Shown piece after piece: positions 24,594-33,080 of a stretch of DNA of 64,000 bases (position 1 is its first letter; the number at the start of each line of letters is the position of its first letter). Both the position numbers and the translations under genes were made by a program. Source of the stretch: Desulforhopalus sp. (GTDB lineage Bacteria; Desulfobacterota; Desulfobulbia; Desulfobulbales; Desulfocapsaceae); assembly GCA_030247675.1 (NCBI GenBank), contig JAOTRX010000010.1:153053-217052 (forward strand), in the 5' to 3' direction. The notes below the pieces were generated by a model, which ran no database searches, was not told the DNA's origin, and saw only the letters and a list, made by a program, of their open reading frames with translations.

Positions 24594-25751
24594 ATGAACT
24601 TTGATCTAAGCGAAGAACAGCGGCTGATCCAGGAAACGGCACGGGAGTTTGCGGCCGTCGAATTGGAGCCGGCGGCGGCCGGGCTTGACCGCGGTGAAGA
24701 CGACGCCATTTTCTATACCAATCTCAAGAAATTGGCTGAGCTTGGTTTTATGGGCCTTAATATCCGTGATGAGTACGGCGGTTCTGAGGCGGGCACCGTG
24801 GCCTTCAGCCTGGCCATGACCGAGATTGCCCGGGCCTGCGCCTCGACGGCGGTCACGGTGTCGGTAAATAACATGGTCGGCGAGGTCATTCAGGCCCTCG
24901 GCAACGATGAACAAAAGAAAAAATACATAGCCCGGATCTGTAGCGGTGAATATCCTGCCGGGGCCTTTGGGCTTACCGAGCCGGGTGCCGGTTCCGATCC
25001 GGCCGGGATGACCACCACGGCGGTGCGCGATGGTGAGGATTGGGTTCTTAATGGTTCGAAGATCTTTATCACCAGCGGCTCCTGTGCCGGGGTCTTTGTC
25101 GTCTGGGCGGTGACCGACCAGACAGCCGCCAAAGGAAAGGGGATCAGCCTTTTCCTCGTTGAAGCAGGGACGAAGGGGCTGATTGTCGGCAGAAAAGAGG
25201 AAAAAATGGGGCAGCATGCCTCGCCCACCAACGAGATACTTTTTCAGGATTGCCGTATTCCCGCTTCGGCCATGATGGGCAAAGAAAACGACGGTTTTCG
25301 CGCGGCTGTGGCCGAATTGGCCGGAGGACGGATCGGAATTGGCTCCCTGGCGCTTGGTATCGGTCTTGCGGCGATGGACAAGGCCACCCGCTACTCCTTG
25401 GAGCGTGCCCAGTTTGGCAAAAAGATCAGCCAGTTTCAAGCCATCCAGTGGAAGATCGCCGACATGTACACCGATCTTGAGGCGGCAAGACTTTTGCTGC
25501 TCCATGCCGCCTTCAAAAAGGAACAGGGCCGACCCTATGCCAAGGCGGCCTCTATGGCCAAACTCTTTGCCTCGGAAGCGGCCAACCGGGCCTGCTACGA
25601 GGCAATGCAGATCTTCGGCGGCTACGGCTACACCCGCGAATTCCCCATTGAGCGTTACGCCCGTGATGCCCGGATTACCGCGATATACGAGGGAACCAGT
25701 GAGATCCAGCGGCTCATCATCGCCAGAGAGATTTTGAACGAATTTTCTTGA
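24594..25751 (+). CDS. Acyl-CoA dehydrogenase, short-chain/butyryl-CoA type
   Basis: A 385-residue FAD enzyme oxidising acyl-CoA (probably butyryl- or isobutyryl-CoA) to enoyl-CoA with transfer to electron-transfer flavoprotein. FAD/substrate motifs are GAFGLTEPGAGSDPAG and FITSG. The C-terminal catalytic Glu lies in IYEGTSEIQRL, as in short-chain dehydrogenases. The etfAB genes are not in the window. The gene starts 23 bases after crotonase. Together with thiolase, Hbd and crotonase it completes a reversible C4 pathway. Confidence 0.95.
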   Translation: MNFDLSEEQRLIQETAREFAAVELEPAAAGLDRGEDDAIFYTNLKKLAELGFMGLNIRDEYGGSEAGTVAFSLAMTEIARACASTAVTVSVNNMVGEVIQALGNDEQKKKYIARICSGEYPAGAFGLTEPGAGSDPAGMTTTAVRDGEDWVLNGSKIFITSGSCAGVFVVWAVTDQTAAKGKGISLFLVEAGTKGLIVGRKEEKMGQHASPTNEILFQDCRIPASAMMGKENDGFRAAVAELAGGRIGIGSLALGIGLAAMDKATRYSLERAQFGKKISQFQAIQWKIADMYTDLEAARLLLLHAAFKKEQGRPYAKAASMAKLFASEAANRACYEAMQIFGGYGYTREFPIERYARDARITAIYEGTSEIQRLIIAREILNEFS

Positions 25752-25820
25752 TAGGGACAATTGATCCGGGTTGTGAGGCAAACTCCAACCCTGTCACAGG
25801 AAAGCTCAGGAGGGAAGGAG

Positions 25821-26363
25821 ATGGACGATATCATCAGGAGCCGGCGGAGCATCCGGCGTTTTCAGGATAAAGAGGTGGCGAGCGAGACTCTCACTGAGCT
25901 CTTTGATGCAGCGCGCTTTGCCCCTTCGTGGGGAAATTTGCAGTGTTGGGAGCTTATCGTGGTCCGCCAGCCGGAGGACAAACTCCAGCTGGCGGGTCTG
26001 CTCACGGCCAAGAATCCCGCTACCAAATGCACCGAGACCGCGCCGGTTATTCTTGCCATCTGCGGCAATCCGCAAAAATCAGGCTACTATAAAGGGGTGC
26101 AGGTGACCAGATACCAACACTGGTTTCTCTACGATCTCGGCATCATCAGCCAAACCCTGTGTCTCAAGGCCTGGCAGCTGGGCCTGGGGTCGGTGATCGT
26201 CGGTTCCTTCGACCATAAGGCCGCCGAGGCGCTGCTCGGTGTGCCGGAAGGGTACGAACTAGTGTCGCTCATCGCCCTCGGTTACCCGGATCATGATCCG
26301 CCGGCCCCGAAGCGGCGGGAGATAGGGGATTTTGTCCATTATGATCGTTTTACCGGGTCTTGA
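25821..26363 (+). CDS. Nitroreductase-family flavoprotein
   Basis: A 180-residue FMN oxidoreductase of the nitroreductase superfamily. The N-terminal RSRRSIRRFQDKEV binds the FMN phosphate, and FAPSWGNLQCWE and the LGLGSVIVGSFD segment follow the family pattern. ATG 25821 has an excellent AGGAGGGAAGGAG site, so it is preferred over an in-frame start 60 bases upstream. It is the last gene of the thiolase operon. The substrate is unknown. Confidence 0.92.
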   Translation: MDDIIRSRRSIRRFQDKEVASETLTELFDAARFAPSWGNLQCWELIVVRQPEDKLQLAGLLTAKNPATKCTETAPVILAICGNPQKSGYYKGVQVTRYQHWFLYDLGIISQTLCLKAWQLGLGSVIVGSFDHKAAEALLGVPEGYELVSLIALGYPDHDPPAPKRREIGDFVHYDRFTGS

Positions 26364-26387
26364 TCCTTCCCCATCACCATCTTCATT

Positions 26388-26416
26388 TTGACATTTCTTG
26401 TTTCCGCCGGTAAGAT
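26388..26416 (+). promoter_or_regulatory. Sigma-70 promoter of the namZ-lpx-amgK operon
   Basis: A perfect TTGACA (26388-26393), a 17-bp spacer and TAAGAT (26411-26416). It lies 49 bases upstream of the namZ start and is the best match to the sigma-70 consensus that I found in the window. Confidence 0.6.
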
Positions 26417-26464
26417 AGCAGGCTCGCTCAGAAATCGTCCCTACTCATTCTTCCTGCGGAAACT

Positions 26465-27637
26465 ATGTTACAAATAGGCCTTGAGGTCTTTCTCAACGAA
26501 TCCCTACCCGACTCCCTGCTTGGCAAAAGGTTCGGGTATCTCGCCAATCAGGCATCCACCGTCCGCGGATTGGTGCATGGACGAATCCTTCTGCAAAAAA
26601 AGCTCGACAAGCAGCTGACCTGCCTGTTTTCCCCGCAACACGGTTTTTTCTCGGAAAAACAAGATAATATGATCGAATCCGAGCATTCGCTTGATGCCGC
26701 CACCGGATTGCCAATCTTCAGCCTGTACGGTGAACACCGCCGACCAACGGCGGAGATGTTTGCCGGTCTTGATGTGCTGCTCATTGATCTGGTCGATGTC
26801 GGCACCAGGGTCTATACTTTTTTATATACCATGGCCTATTGTCTTGAAGTGGCCGCCGAGCTCGGTAAACAGGTTGTTGTCCTTGACCGGCCCAACCCTG
26901 TCGGCGGCGACAGAATTGAAGGCAATCTGTTGCAGGCTGACTGCATTTCATTTGTCGGCCTGTATCCCTTGCCCATGCGTCACGGCCTGACCTTTGGTGA
27001 GCTTGCCCTTTTTATCAACAAGGAATTTACCATCGGCGCCGAGGTGACGGTGGTGAAGATGCGCGGCTGGCGGCGCAATATGCTGTTCCGCGACACCGGC
27101 TTTCCCTGGGTGGCACCATCTCCGAATATGCCCACCCCCGAGACGGCCCTGGTGTATCCCGGACAGGTGCTTTGGGAAGGAACCAACGTCAGTGAGGGCC
27201 GGGGGACGACCCTTCCCTTTGAATTTGTCGGCGCCCCGTATTGGCGCCATGATGCCATGCTGCATCAATTGACGGGCATTGACCTGCCGGGGTGCTTCCT
27301 GCGGCCGATTGTCTTCCAGCCGACTTCCGGCAAATGGGCCGGTGAGGCGTGTCATGGCTTTCAGATCCATGTCACCGATCCCAGGACGTATCAGTCCTAT
27401 CGCACCAGTCTCGCTCTTTTGCAGGCGGCAATGCATCTTTACCGAAAGGATTTCCGCTATAAGGAGCCACCCTATGAATACGAATATCAGCGGCTACCGC
27501 TTGATCTGATCCTTGGCAGTCGAAGGGTTCGCGAGGCCCTGGAAGGGGGGCAGGATGTGCTGGAACTTGAGGCTACCTGGCAGGATGAACTGAACAGCTT
27601 TGAAGGTACCAGAAAAAACTATTTTCTTTATTCGTGA
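26465..27637 (+). CDS. DUF1343 / NamZ-family exo-beta-N-acetylmuramidase-like protein
   Basis: A 390-residue protein of the DUF1343 family. Its characterised member, Bacillus NamZ, removes terminal MurNAc from peptidoglycan fragments. Family features include LANQAS near the N-terminus, LFSPQHGFF, LLIDLVDVGTRVYTFLYTM, LDRPNPVGG and the C-terminal GTRKNYFLY. There is no signal peptide, so a cytoplasmic enzyme acting on imported muropeptides is possible. It is first in an operon with lpxD, fabZ, lpxA, lpxI, murU and amgK; MurU and AmgK would handle the MurNAc released. Its stop overlaps a possible GTG start of lpxD. Confidence 0.82.
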   Translation: MLQIGLEVFLNESLPDSLLGKRFGYLANQASTVRGLVHGRILLQKKLDKQLTCLFSPQHGFFSEKQDNMIESEHSLDAATGLPIFSLYGEHRRPTAEMFAGLDVLLIDLVDVGTRVYTFLYTMAYCLEVAAELGKQVVVLDRPNPVGGDRIEGNLLQADCISFVGLYPLPMRHGLTFGELALFINKEFTIGAEVTVVKMRGWRRNMLFRDTGFPWVAPSPNMPTPETALVYPGQVLWEGTNVSEGRGTTLPFEFVGAPYWRHDAMLHQLTGIDLPGCFLRPIVFQPTSGKWAGEACHGFQIHVTDPRTYQSYRTSLALLQAAMHLYRKDFRYKEPPYEYEYQRLPLDLILGSRRVREALEGGQDVLELEATWQDELNSFEGTRKNYFLYS

Positions 27638-27642
27638 ACGGT

Positions 27643-28719
27643 ATGAACGAAAAACAACTCACTTTGGATACCCTCGCCGCCATGGTGCAGGGGGAAGTGG
27701 TCGGTGATAAAACGCTGGTTATTAGCGGTGTTGCGCCCCTGGAAAGTGCCGGGCCAAGGGATATTTCCTTTCTTGCCAAGGCAAATCAGGCCGACCAGTT
27801 AGAGGTCACCGGCGCCGGAGCGGTGCTCGTGCCACGCGGGGTTACCGGGAAAGACAATCTGCCGGTGATTCAGGTCCGCGATCCCTATCTGGCGGTGGCG
27901 ATCATTCACAACCATTTCTTGGACGAACCTTTTGTCGCAACCGGTGTCCATCCCCGCGCCTTTGTCGGTGTAGATTGTGCGCTGGGTCATGCGATTTCCA
28001 TCGCCCCTCTGGCGGTACTCGGTGAGCGGGTGCGGATCGGCGAACGGGTCACTATCGAGGCCGGAGTCGTTATCGGCGACGATGTACAGATCGGCGACGA
28101 CACCACCATCAAGGCCAATGTCACTATTTATAAAGGTTCAGTGATCGGCAAGAGGGTCACTATCCACTCCGGGACAGTCATCGGCAGTGACGGCTATGGC
28201 TACGCCGCCAACGAGCGGGGCGAGCACATCAAGAGGCCGCAAGTGGGTACGGTCAGGATCGACGATGATGTGGAGATCGGCGCCAACACCTGCATCGACC
28301 GGGCGACTTTTGGGATCACCTGGATCAAATCCGGGACAAAAATAGACAACCTGGTACAGGTCGCCCACAATGTCGTCGTCGGCGAGAACAGCCTGCTGGT
28401 ATCGCAGGTGGGAATCGCCGGTTCAACCACCCTTGGTCGCAATGTGGTTCTGGGTGGACAGGCCGGCACCGCCGGCCATCTGGTCATCGGCGATCAGGTA
28501 ATGGTTGCCGCACGGGGTGGAATCCATAATAATCAACCGAAAGGGGCGGTGGTTGGCGGAGCCCCGGCCATCCCCATCCGCCAGTGGGCAAAATGCAGTG
28601 CGGTGTATGCAAAACTGCCGGAGCTGCAAAGTCAAGTAAGAGCTAATACCAAGGCCATTGCCGAAATGATCGGCCGGGCGAAGGATGAAGAAGAGTCAAG
28701 GAGAGCATCTGATGAGTGA
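27643..28719 (+). CDS. lpxD: UDP-3-O-(3-hydroxyacyl)glucosamine N-acyltransferase
   Basis: Third step of lipid A synthesis: transfers a 3-hydroxyacyl chain from ACP to the amino group of UDP-3-O-acyl-glucosamine. The product of about 358 residues has the N-terminal uridine-binding domain (APLESAGPRDISFLA), then a left-handed beta-helix of hexapeptide repeats, with GSDGYGYA and the catalytic-His region QVAHNVVVGEN. ATG 27643 is chosen; GTG 27634 overlaps the namZ stop. Its own stop overlaps the fabZ start, so translation is coupled. Confidence 0.96.
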   Translation: MNEKQLTLDTLAAMVQGEVVGDKTLVISGVAPLESAGPRDISFLAKANQADQLEVTGAGAVLVPRGVTGKDNLPVIQVRDPYLAVAIIHNHFLDEPFVATGVHPRAFVGVDCALGHAISIAPLAVLGERVRIGERVTIEAGVVIGDDVQIGDDTTIKANVTIYKGSVIGKRVTIHSGTVIGSDGYGYAANERGEHIKRPQVGTVRIDDDVEIGANTCIDRATFGITWIKSGTKIDNLVQVAHNVVVGENSLLVSQVGIAGSTTLGRNVVLGGQAGTAGHLVIGDQVMVAARGGIHNNQPKGAVVGGAPAIPIRQWAKCSAVYAKLPELQSQVRANTKAIAEMIGRAKDEEESRRASDE

Positions 28720-29164
28720 AACTGTAATACCTGAAAAAATTGATATCGTAGAGATTCTCAAGCTGTTGCCGCATCGTTATCCCTTTGTCATGGTTGATAG
28801 AATACTTTCCCTTGAGCTCGGCAAGGAGATTGTCGGCCTGAAAAACGTGACGATCAACGAGCCGTTTTTCCAAGGCCATTTCCCGGCAAGGCCGGTAATG
28901 CCCGGGGTATTGATCCTTGAAGGGATGGCCCAGGTGGGTGGGATCATGGCCTACTATGGCAGTCCTGAGGCCATCGGCAATAAATTACTGTTCTTTGCCG
29001 GGATCGATAAGGCCAGGTTCAGAAGACCGGTTGTGCCCGGCGATCAGCTGATTTTTACCTTGAAACTCCTTAAGGAAAAGCGATCGATCATGATGATGGG
29101 GGCAACTGCCACCGTTGATGGCCAGCTGGTAGCTGAGGCCGAACTCATGGCGTCGTTTTCATAA
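28712..29164 (+). CDS. fabZ: 3-hydroxyacyl-ACP dehydratase FabZ
   Basis: A 150-residue hot-dog fold dehydratase of fatty acid elongation. The catalytic His is in LPHRYPFVMVDRI and the Glu helix follows GHFPARPVMPGVL. ATG 28712 overlaps the lpxD stop by eight bases and has AAGGAGAG at proper spacing, so it is preferred over the longer frame from 28685. fabZ between lpxD and lpxA is the classical arrangement, balancing hydroxyacyl-ACP use between lipid A and phospholipids. Confidence 0.97.
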   Translation: MSETVIPEKIDIVEILKLLPHRYPFVMVDRILSLELGKEIVGLKNVTINEPFFQGHFPARPVMPGVLILEGMAQVGGIMAYYGSPEAIGNKLLFFAGIDKARFRRPVVPGDQLIFTLKLLKEKRSIMMMGATATVDGQLVAEAELMASFS

Positions 29165-29217
29165 CTGGTGTACTATGGCCGGGCCGAAAAGACTTGCAAT
29201 AGTAGAGCGGAGCAAGT

Positions 29218-29286
29218 AAGGAGAGCAGCTCTCCTTCCCCGAAAGTCATAATAAGGTATCAATTTCGAGAACTCGACCCGTTCTCG
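29218..29286 (+). other. Two hairpins in the fabZ-lpxA intergenic region
   Basis: The first is AAGGAGAG/CTCTCCTT (8 bp, loop CAG; 29218-29236). The second is CGAGAAC/GTTCTCG (7 bp, loop of 7; 29266-29286), ending 22 bases before the lpxA ATG. Neither has a proper T-run, so they may stabilise or process the mRNA rather than terminate it. Confidence 0.4.
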
Positions 29287-29307
29287 TCCTTTATAAGAAG
29301 AGAAAAT

Positions 29308-30105
29308 ATGCCCATACATCCAACAGCAGTAGTTGATCCCCAGGCCGAACTTCATTCCTCCGTTATCGTTGGGCCCTATGCCGTTATCGGTGCTCAGGTG
29401 CGCATCGGCGCCGGCACCAAGGTGGAGCCCCACGCCGTCATTAATGGCCCGACGACCATCGGCGAGCGAAATCTCATAGGCTCGTTTTCAGTAATTGGCG
29501 GTGCCCCTCAGGATCTCAGCTATAAGGGGGAGCCGACCGAATTGATTATCGGCTCGGACAACCAGATCCGTGAATTTGCCTCGATCCATCGCGGGACCCC
29601 GAGCGGTCATAAGAAAACGGTTATCGGCAACCATAATCTGCTCATGGCCTACACCCATGTGGCCCATGACTGTGTTATCGGCAACCACGTCATCATGGCC
29701 AACGTTGCTACCCTCGCCGGTCACGTTGAGGTCGGCGACCGGGCATCCATTGGGGGTCTCGTCGCCATTCATCAATTCTGCCGCATTGGCACCTTCAGCT
29801 ATATCGGCGGTGTGTCGGGGATCAGTCTCGATGTGCCGCCCTATGTCATTATCGCTGGAACGAGAAACCGGACGCGAATCTCCGGTGTCAACAAGGTTGG
29901 GTTAAAGCGTAATGGCTTCAGCCGCGAGACCATTAAAAATCTCGACGAGGCCTTCAGGATAATCTTCAGAACGCCGAATCTGCTGATGAAAGATGCCATC
30001 GAGGTGGCGAAGAACGAGTATCCGGAATGCCCGGAGGTACAGACCCTGGTGAAGTTTTTCGAAGACTCGAAACGCGGCGTGGTCAAGCAGACAGTTGAGG
30101 ATTAA
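29308..30105 (+). CDS. lpxA: UDP-N-acetylglucosamine acyltransferase
   Basis: First step of lipid A synthesis, acylating the 3-OH of UDP-GlcNAc from 3-hydroxyacyl-ACP. The 265-residue product has hexapeptide-repeat beta-helix segments, the catalytic His in MAYTHVAHDCVIG, and the helical C-terminal domain (GVNKVGLKRNGFS). The start MPIHPTAVVDPQAEL is typical of LpxA. A ribosome-binding site AAGAAGAG precedes ATG. It lies in the lpxD-fabZ-lpxA-lpxI order seen in many Gram-negatives. Confidence 0.97.
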   Translation: MPIHPTAVVDPQAELHSSVIVGPYAVIGAQVRIGAGTKVEPHAVINGPTTIGERNLIGSFSVIGGAPQDLSYKGEPTELIIGSDNQIREFASIHRGTPSGHKKTVIGNHNLLMAYTHVAHDCVIGNHVIMANVATLAGHVEVGDRASIGGLVAIHQFCRIGTFSYIGGVSGISLDVPPYVIIAGTRNRTRISGVNKVGLKRNGFSRETIKNLDEAFRIIFRTPNLLMKDAIEVAKNEYPECPEVQTLVKFFEDSKRGVVKQTVED

Positions 30106-30119
30106 GCGGTACGGTTGGC

Positions 30120-30965
30120 ATGGCAAGTGATCCGCAGACAATTGGGATTATTGCCGGTGGTGGGCAATTCCCCCGGCTTTTCATTGACGCGGCCCATAAA
30201 GAGGGACGACGGGTAGTTGTCGTTGCCCACAAGGGCGAAACCGATGAACAGGTCGCTGCCGCGGCCGATGCCGTTGTTTGGGTAAAGCTCGGGCAGCTTG
30301 GCAAGGTGATTAACTTTCTGCACAAGGAGGGAGCGGGAGAGACGGTTTTTCTCGGCACCATCACCAAGACCAAGATCTTCCGCGATGTCCTGCCGGATTT
30401 TAAGGCCTTGTCATTGTGGAATAAAATCGACCGGAAGCAGGACGACGCCATTCTCCGGGCCTTTGCCATGGCCCTTGAAAAAGAAGGCATAAAGGTTCTC
30501 GAATCGACCATTTACCTTCGACACCTGCTCTTTCCGGCGGGTGTATTGACAAAGAAGAAACCCTCCCAGGCCCAGCGGCAGGACATCGCCTTCGGCTGGC
30601 AGAATGCCCGGGCCATCGGCAAGCTCGATATTGGGCAATGCGTCGTCGTTCGCGATTGCACGGTCCTGGCGGTTGAGGCGATCGAGGGTACCGATGCGGC
30701 CATCCTTCGCGGCGGCACGCTCGCCAAAGAAAAGGCGGTTGTCGTCAAGGTGAAGAAACCAGGCCAGGATTTCCGCTTCGATCTGCCGGCAACCGGGCTC
30801 ACCACAATCAAGACCCTCCAGCAGGTGAAGGGGGCGGTTCTGGCGGTAGAGGCGGGACAATCGCTGCTTTTTGACAAGGTGGCGATGATTGCCGAGGCCA
30901 ATAAAGCGGGGATTGTCGTGGTCGGCGTAACTGAAAGCGAGGACGGTTCCCTGCGCATGGAATAG
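30120..30965 (+). CDS. lpxI: UDP-2,3-diacylglucosamine pyrophosphatase LpxI
   Basis: Hydrolyses UDP-2,3-diacylglucosamine to lipid X, replacing LpxH in many non-gamma proteobacteria. The 281-residue length and the motifs IGIIAGGGQFPRL, VEAIEGTDAAILRGG and VAMIAEANKAGIVVVGV match the LpxI (DUF1009) family. It starts 14 bases after lpxA. In many genomes lpxB follows lpxI; here murU follows instead, and no lpxB is present in the window. Confidence 0.94.
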   Translation: MASDPQTIGIIAGGGQFPRLFIDAAHKEGRRVVVVAHKGETDEQVAAAADAVVWVKLGQLGKVINFLHKEGAGETVFLGTITKTKIFRDVLPDFKALSLWNKIDRKQDDAILRAFAMALEKEGIKVLESTIYLRHLLFPAGVLTKKKPSQAQRQDIAFGWQNARAIGKLDIGQCVVVRDCTVLAVEAIEGTDAAILRGGTLAKEKAVVVKVKKPGQDFRFDLPATGLTTIKTLQQVKGAVLAVEAGQSLLFDKVAMIAEANKAGIVVVGVTESEDGSLRME

Positions 30966-30986
30966 CTCGTCATTGTCAGGAGAAAG

Positions 30987-31874
30987 ATGCAAGCAATGAT
31001 TCTGGCCGCGGGCTTCGGCACCAGGCTGTTACCACATACACAGATTCGTCCAAAACCCCTTTTCCCGATAGTCAACCAGCCGCTGCTGCTCCTTATCATC
31101 AAACGGTTACAGAACCTGGGTTTCGACCATATTATCGTCAACTGCCACCACCTGCGCCAGCAGATTGTCGTCGCTCTCCAGGGCATGAAGGGTGTGGTTG
31201 TCCAGGAGGAAGAGCGTATTCTCGGTACCGGCGGCGGGCTTCGCCGGGCGCTTGCCCTGATGCATGACGAACCACTGCTGATTTGTAATGGTGATATCTA
31301 TCATACCGTCGATCTCCTTGATTTGTATCAATGGCATTGCGCCGGCGGCCGGCCTGTTACTCTCGCGCTGCATGACTTTCCCCGGTTTAATTCGTTGCAG
31401 GTTGCAGATGGGAAGATTGTCAGGTTCACCGGGCTTGTCGATTTCTCGTGTTTAGCCTTTACCGGTCTGCATGTCATCGACCCGGTTATACTCAAGGGTA
31501 TTGCTGATGGTGAATATTCATGTATAATCGACCATTACCGAGGTATTGTTGAGAAAGGAGTTGAGATTGCCTGCTACCGGACCGACGGCAGTTTCTGGAC
31601 AGATATGGGGACTCCGGATGACTATCTCCTGCTGCATCAGGGACTCCTGACCGGGACCATTCCCGCCTGGGAAGAGATCGGCACGTTGCGCCGGCCTTTT
31701 TGTGTCGATCATAAGGCAAGGCTTGGCAGGCAGGTTACCATGCGGGATTGGGTGAGTCTGGGATGTGCCAATATCGGTGATGGTTGTCAGCTTCAGCGGG
31801 TGGTGGTTTGGGATGATGTCGTGATTGCAGATGGCAGCCGGCTGGCCCAGACAATTATCTCTTCCAATTATTGA
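30987..31874 (+). CDS. murU: Nucleotidyltransferase, probable N-acetylmuramate-1-phosphate uridylyltransferase
   Basis: A 295-residue sugar-phosphate nucleotidyltransferase. The signature MILAAGFGTRLLPHT with KPLFPIVNQPLL is at the N-terminus, and GNGDIYHT-like CNGDIYHTVDL carries the metal Asp. The last 60 residues form a short hexapeptide-repeat tail. MurU converts MurNAc-1-phosphate to UDP-MurNAc. The call depends on the next gene, an AmgK-like kinase; this pair is the known Pseudomonas recycling route. A mannose-1-phosphate guanylyltransferase is the alternative. CAGGAGAAAG precedes ATG. Confidence 0.75.
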   Translation: MQAMILAAGFGTRLLPHTQIRPKPLFPIVNQPLLLLIIKRLQNLGFDHIIVNCHHLRQQIVVALQGMKGVVVQEEERILGTGGGLRRALALMHDEPLLICNGDIYHTVDLLDLYQWHCAGGRPVTLALHDFPRFNSLQVADGKIVRFTGLVDFSCLAFTGLHVIDPVILKGIADGEYSCIIDHYRGIVEKGVEIACYRTDGSFWTDMGTPDDYLLLHQGLLTGTIPAWEEIGTLRRPFCVDHKARLGRQVTMRDWVSLGCANIGDGCQLQRVVVWDDVVIADGSRLAQTIISSNY

Positions 31875-31899
31875 GCGAAATACAAGGTACCTCCTTCCG

Positions 31900-32982
31900 A
31901 TGGTGAACCAATTGTCTGATCCTGAGATTCTGCAATGCGCCGCCCAACTTTTGGTAAGCAGTGGGATGTTGTCTGTCTACGAGGCGGAAAGAGCTCTGGT
32001 CGGTGACTCCTGTCAAGCGATTCGCAGCGATGGTTCGACGAGAAGATTTTGGCGACTGCGTGTAGACGGCAAGCCCCTCTGCATCATTGTTGCCCCGGCC
32101 GGTGGAAGCCCTGCTGAACTCGCCGAAGCGCGTTCGGCCTGGTTGATCGGTAACCACCTTCGTTCTTGTGCCGTGCCGGTGCCGGAGCTTTACGGATGGG
32201 ATGAAGAAAAAGGGATCTTGGCCTTTGAGGATCTTGGCGATGTCCGCCTCCATGACCTTGCCGCAAAGCAAAAGGGCGAGTATTTTCAGAATGCCGAACA
32301 AATATCAAACCTCTATCGGGAGGTGCTGCGTAATCTTGCCAATATGCAGATTGTTGGCGCCACAGGCTTTGATCCGGCTTGGTGCTGGGATACCGGGCGC
32401 TACGATGTGCCGCTGATGCTCGAACGGGAATCGGGGTATTTCCTCAGGGCCTTTTGTCATGGGGTTGTAGGGCAGGAAGATACCGGCAGGGTTGAGGAAG
32501 AGTTCCAAGATATCGCGGTAATAGCAGGCAGTGCACCGGCTGAATTCTTTCTCCATCGCGATTTCCAGTCGAGGAACATCATGGTACAGGAAGGAACAGT
32601 GAGGTTTATCGATTTTCAGGGTGGCCGATTTGGTCCGCTCGGCTATGACCTGGCGTCTTTACTCATCGATCCTTATACTTCTCTACCACTGCAGTTTCAA
32701 GAAGAGCTACTGGACCAGTATGTGGGTATTATTGCCAGCAGGTGCTCCGGTTGTGAAATTAATTTTAATAAATATTACAAATTCTTGGCAGTTCAAAGAA
32801 ATTTACAGATTGTTGGCGCCTTCGCCTTTTTATCAAAGGTGAGGGGAAAGGTGTTTTTTGCTAAATTCTTACTTCCGGCCTTGGTGTCGCTCCGCGATCG
32901 GCTGGAAGATAGCCATTTTTCCGGATATCGGCGGCTGCACAATCTGGTCGATCAAGGCCTAGCTGTCCTTGTGAATCACTGA
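31900..32982 (+). CDS. amgK: Sugar kinase of the aminoglycoside phosphotransferase family, probable AmgK
   Basis: A protein of about 360 residues with the APH kinase fold: N-lobe DGSTRRFWRL, hinge LAFEDLGDVRLHDL, catalytic loop FLHRDFQSRNIM, and metal-binding IDFQGGRFGPLGYDL. This pattern fits anomeric N-acetylmuramate/N-acetylglucosamine kinase AmgK, which makes MurNAc-1-phosphate for MurU. ATG 31900 is chosen; the frame continues upstream into murU. It lies 25 bases after murU in the lpx operon. The assignment rests on fold plus neighbour. Confidence 0.75.
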   Translation: MVNQLSDPEILQCAAQLLVSSGMLSVYEAERALVGDSCQAIRSDGSTRRFWRLRVDGKPLCIIVAPAGGSPAELAEARSAWLIGNHLRSCAVPVPELYGWDEEKGILAFEDLGDVRLHDLAAKQKGEYFQNAEQISNLYREVLRNLANMQIVGATGFDPAWCWDTGRYDVPLMLERESGYFLRAFCHGVVGQEDTGRVEEEFQDIAVIAGSAPAEFFLHRDFQSRNIMVQEGTVRFIDFQGGRFGPLGYDLASLLIDPYTSLPLQFQEELLDQYVGIIASRCSGCEINFNKYYKFLAVQRNLQIVGAFAFLSKVRGKVFFAKFLLPALVSLRDRLEDSHFSGYRRLHNLVDQGLAVLVNH

Positions 32983-33080
32983 AGGAAACTGCAGGATCGC
33001 TTAGTCCCCAAGTCATAGACAGTTTTCCCTTGTAGCACACTGCCGGTTTAGGGCAGGCTCAGTTCATAATAGGTTACCCA

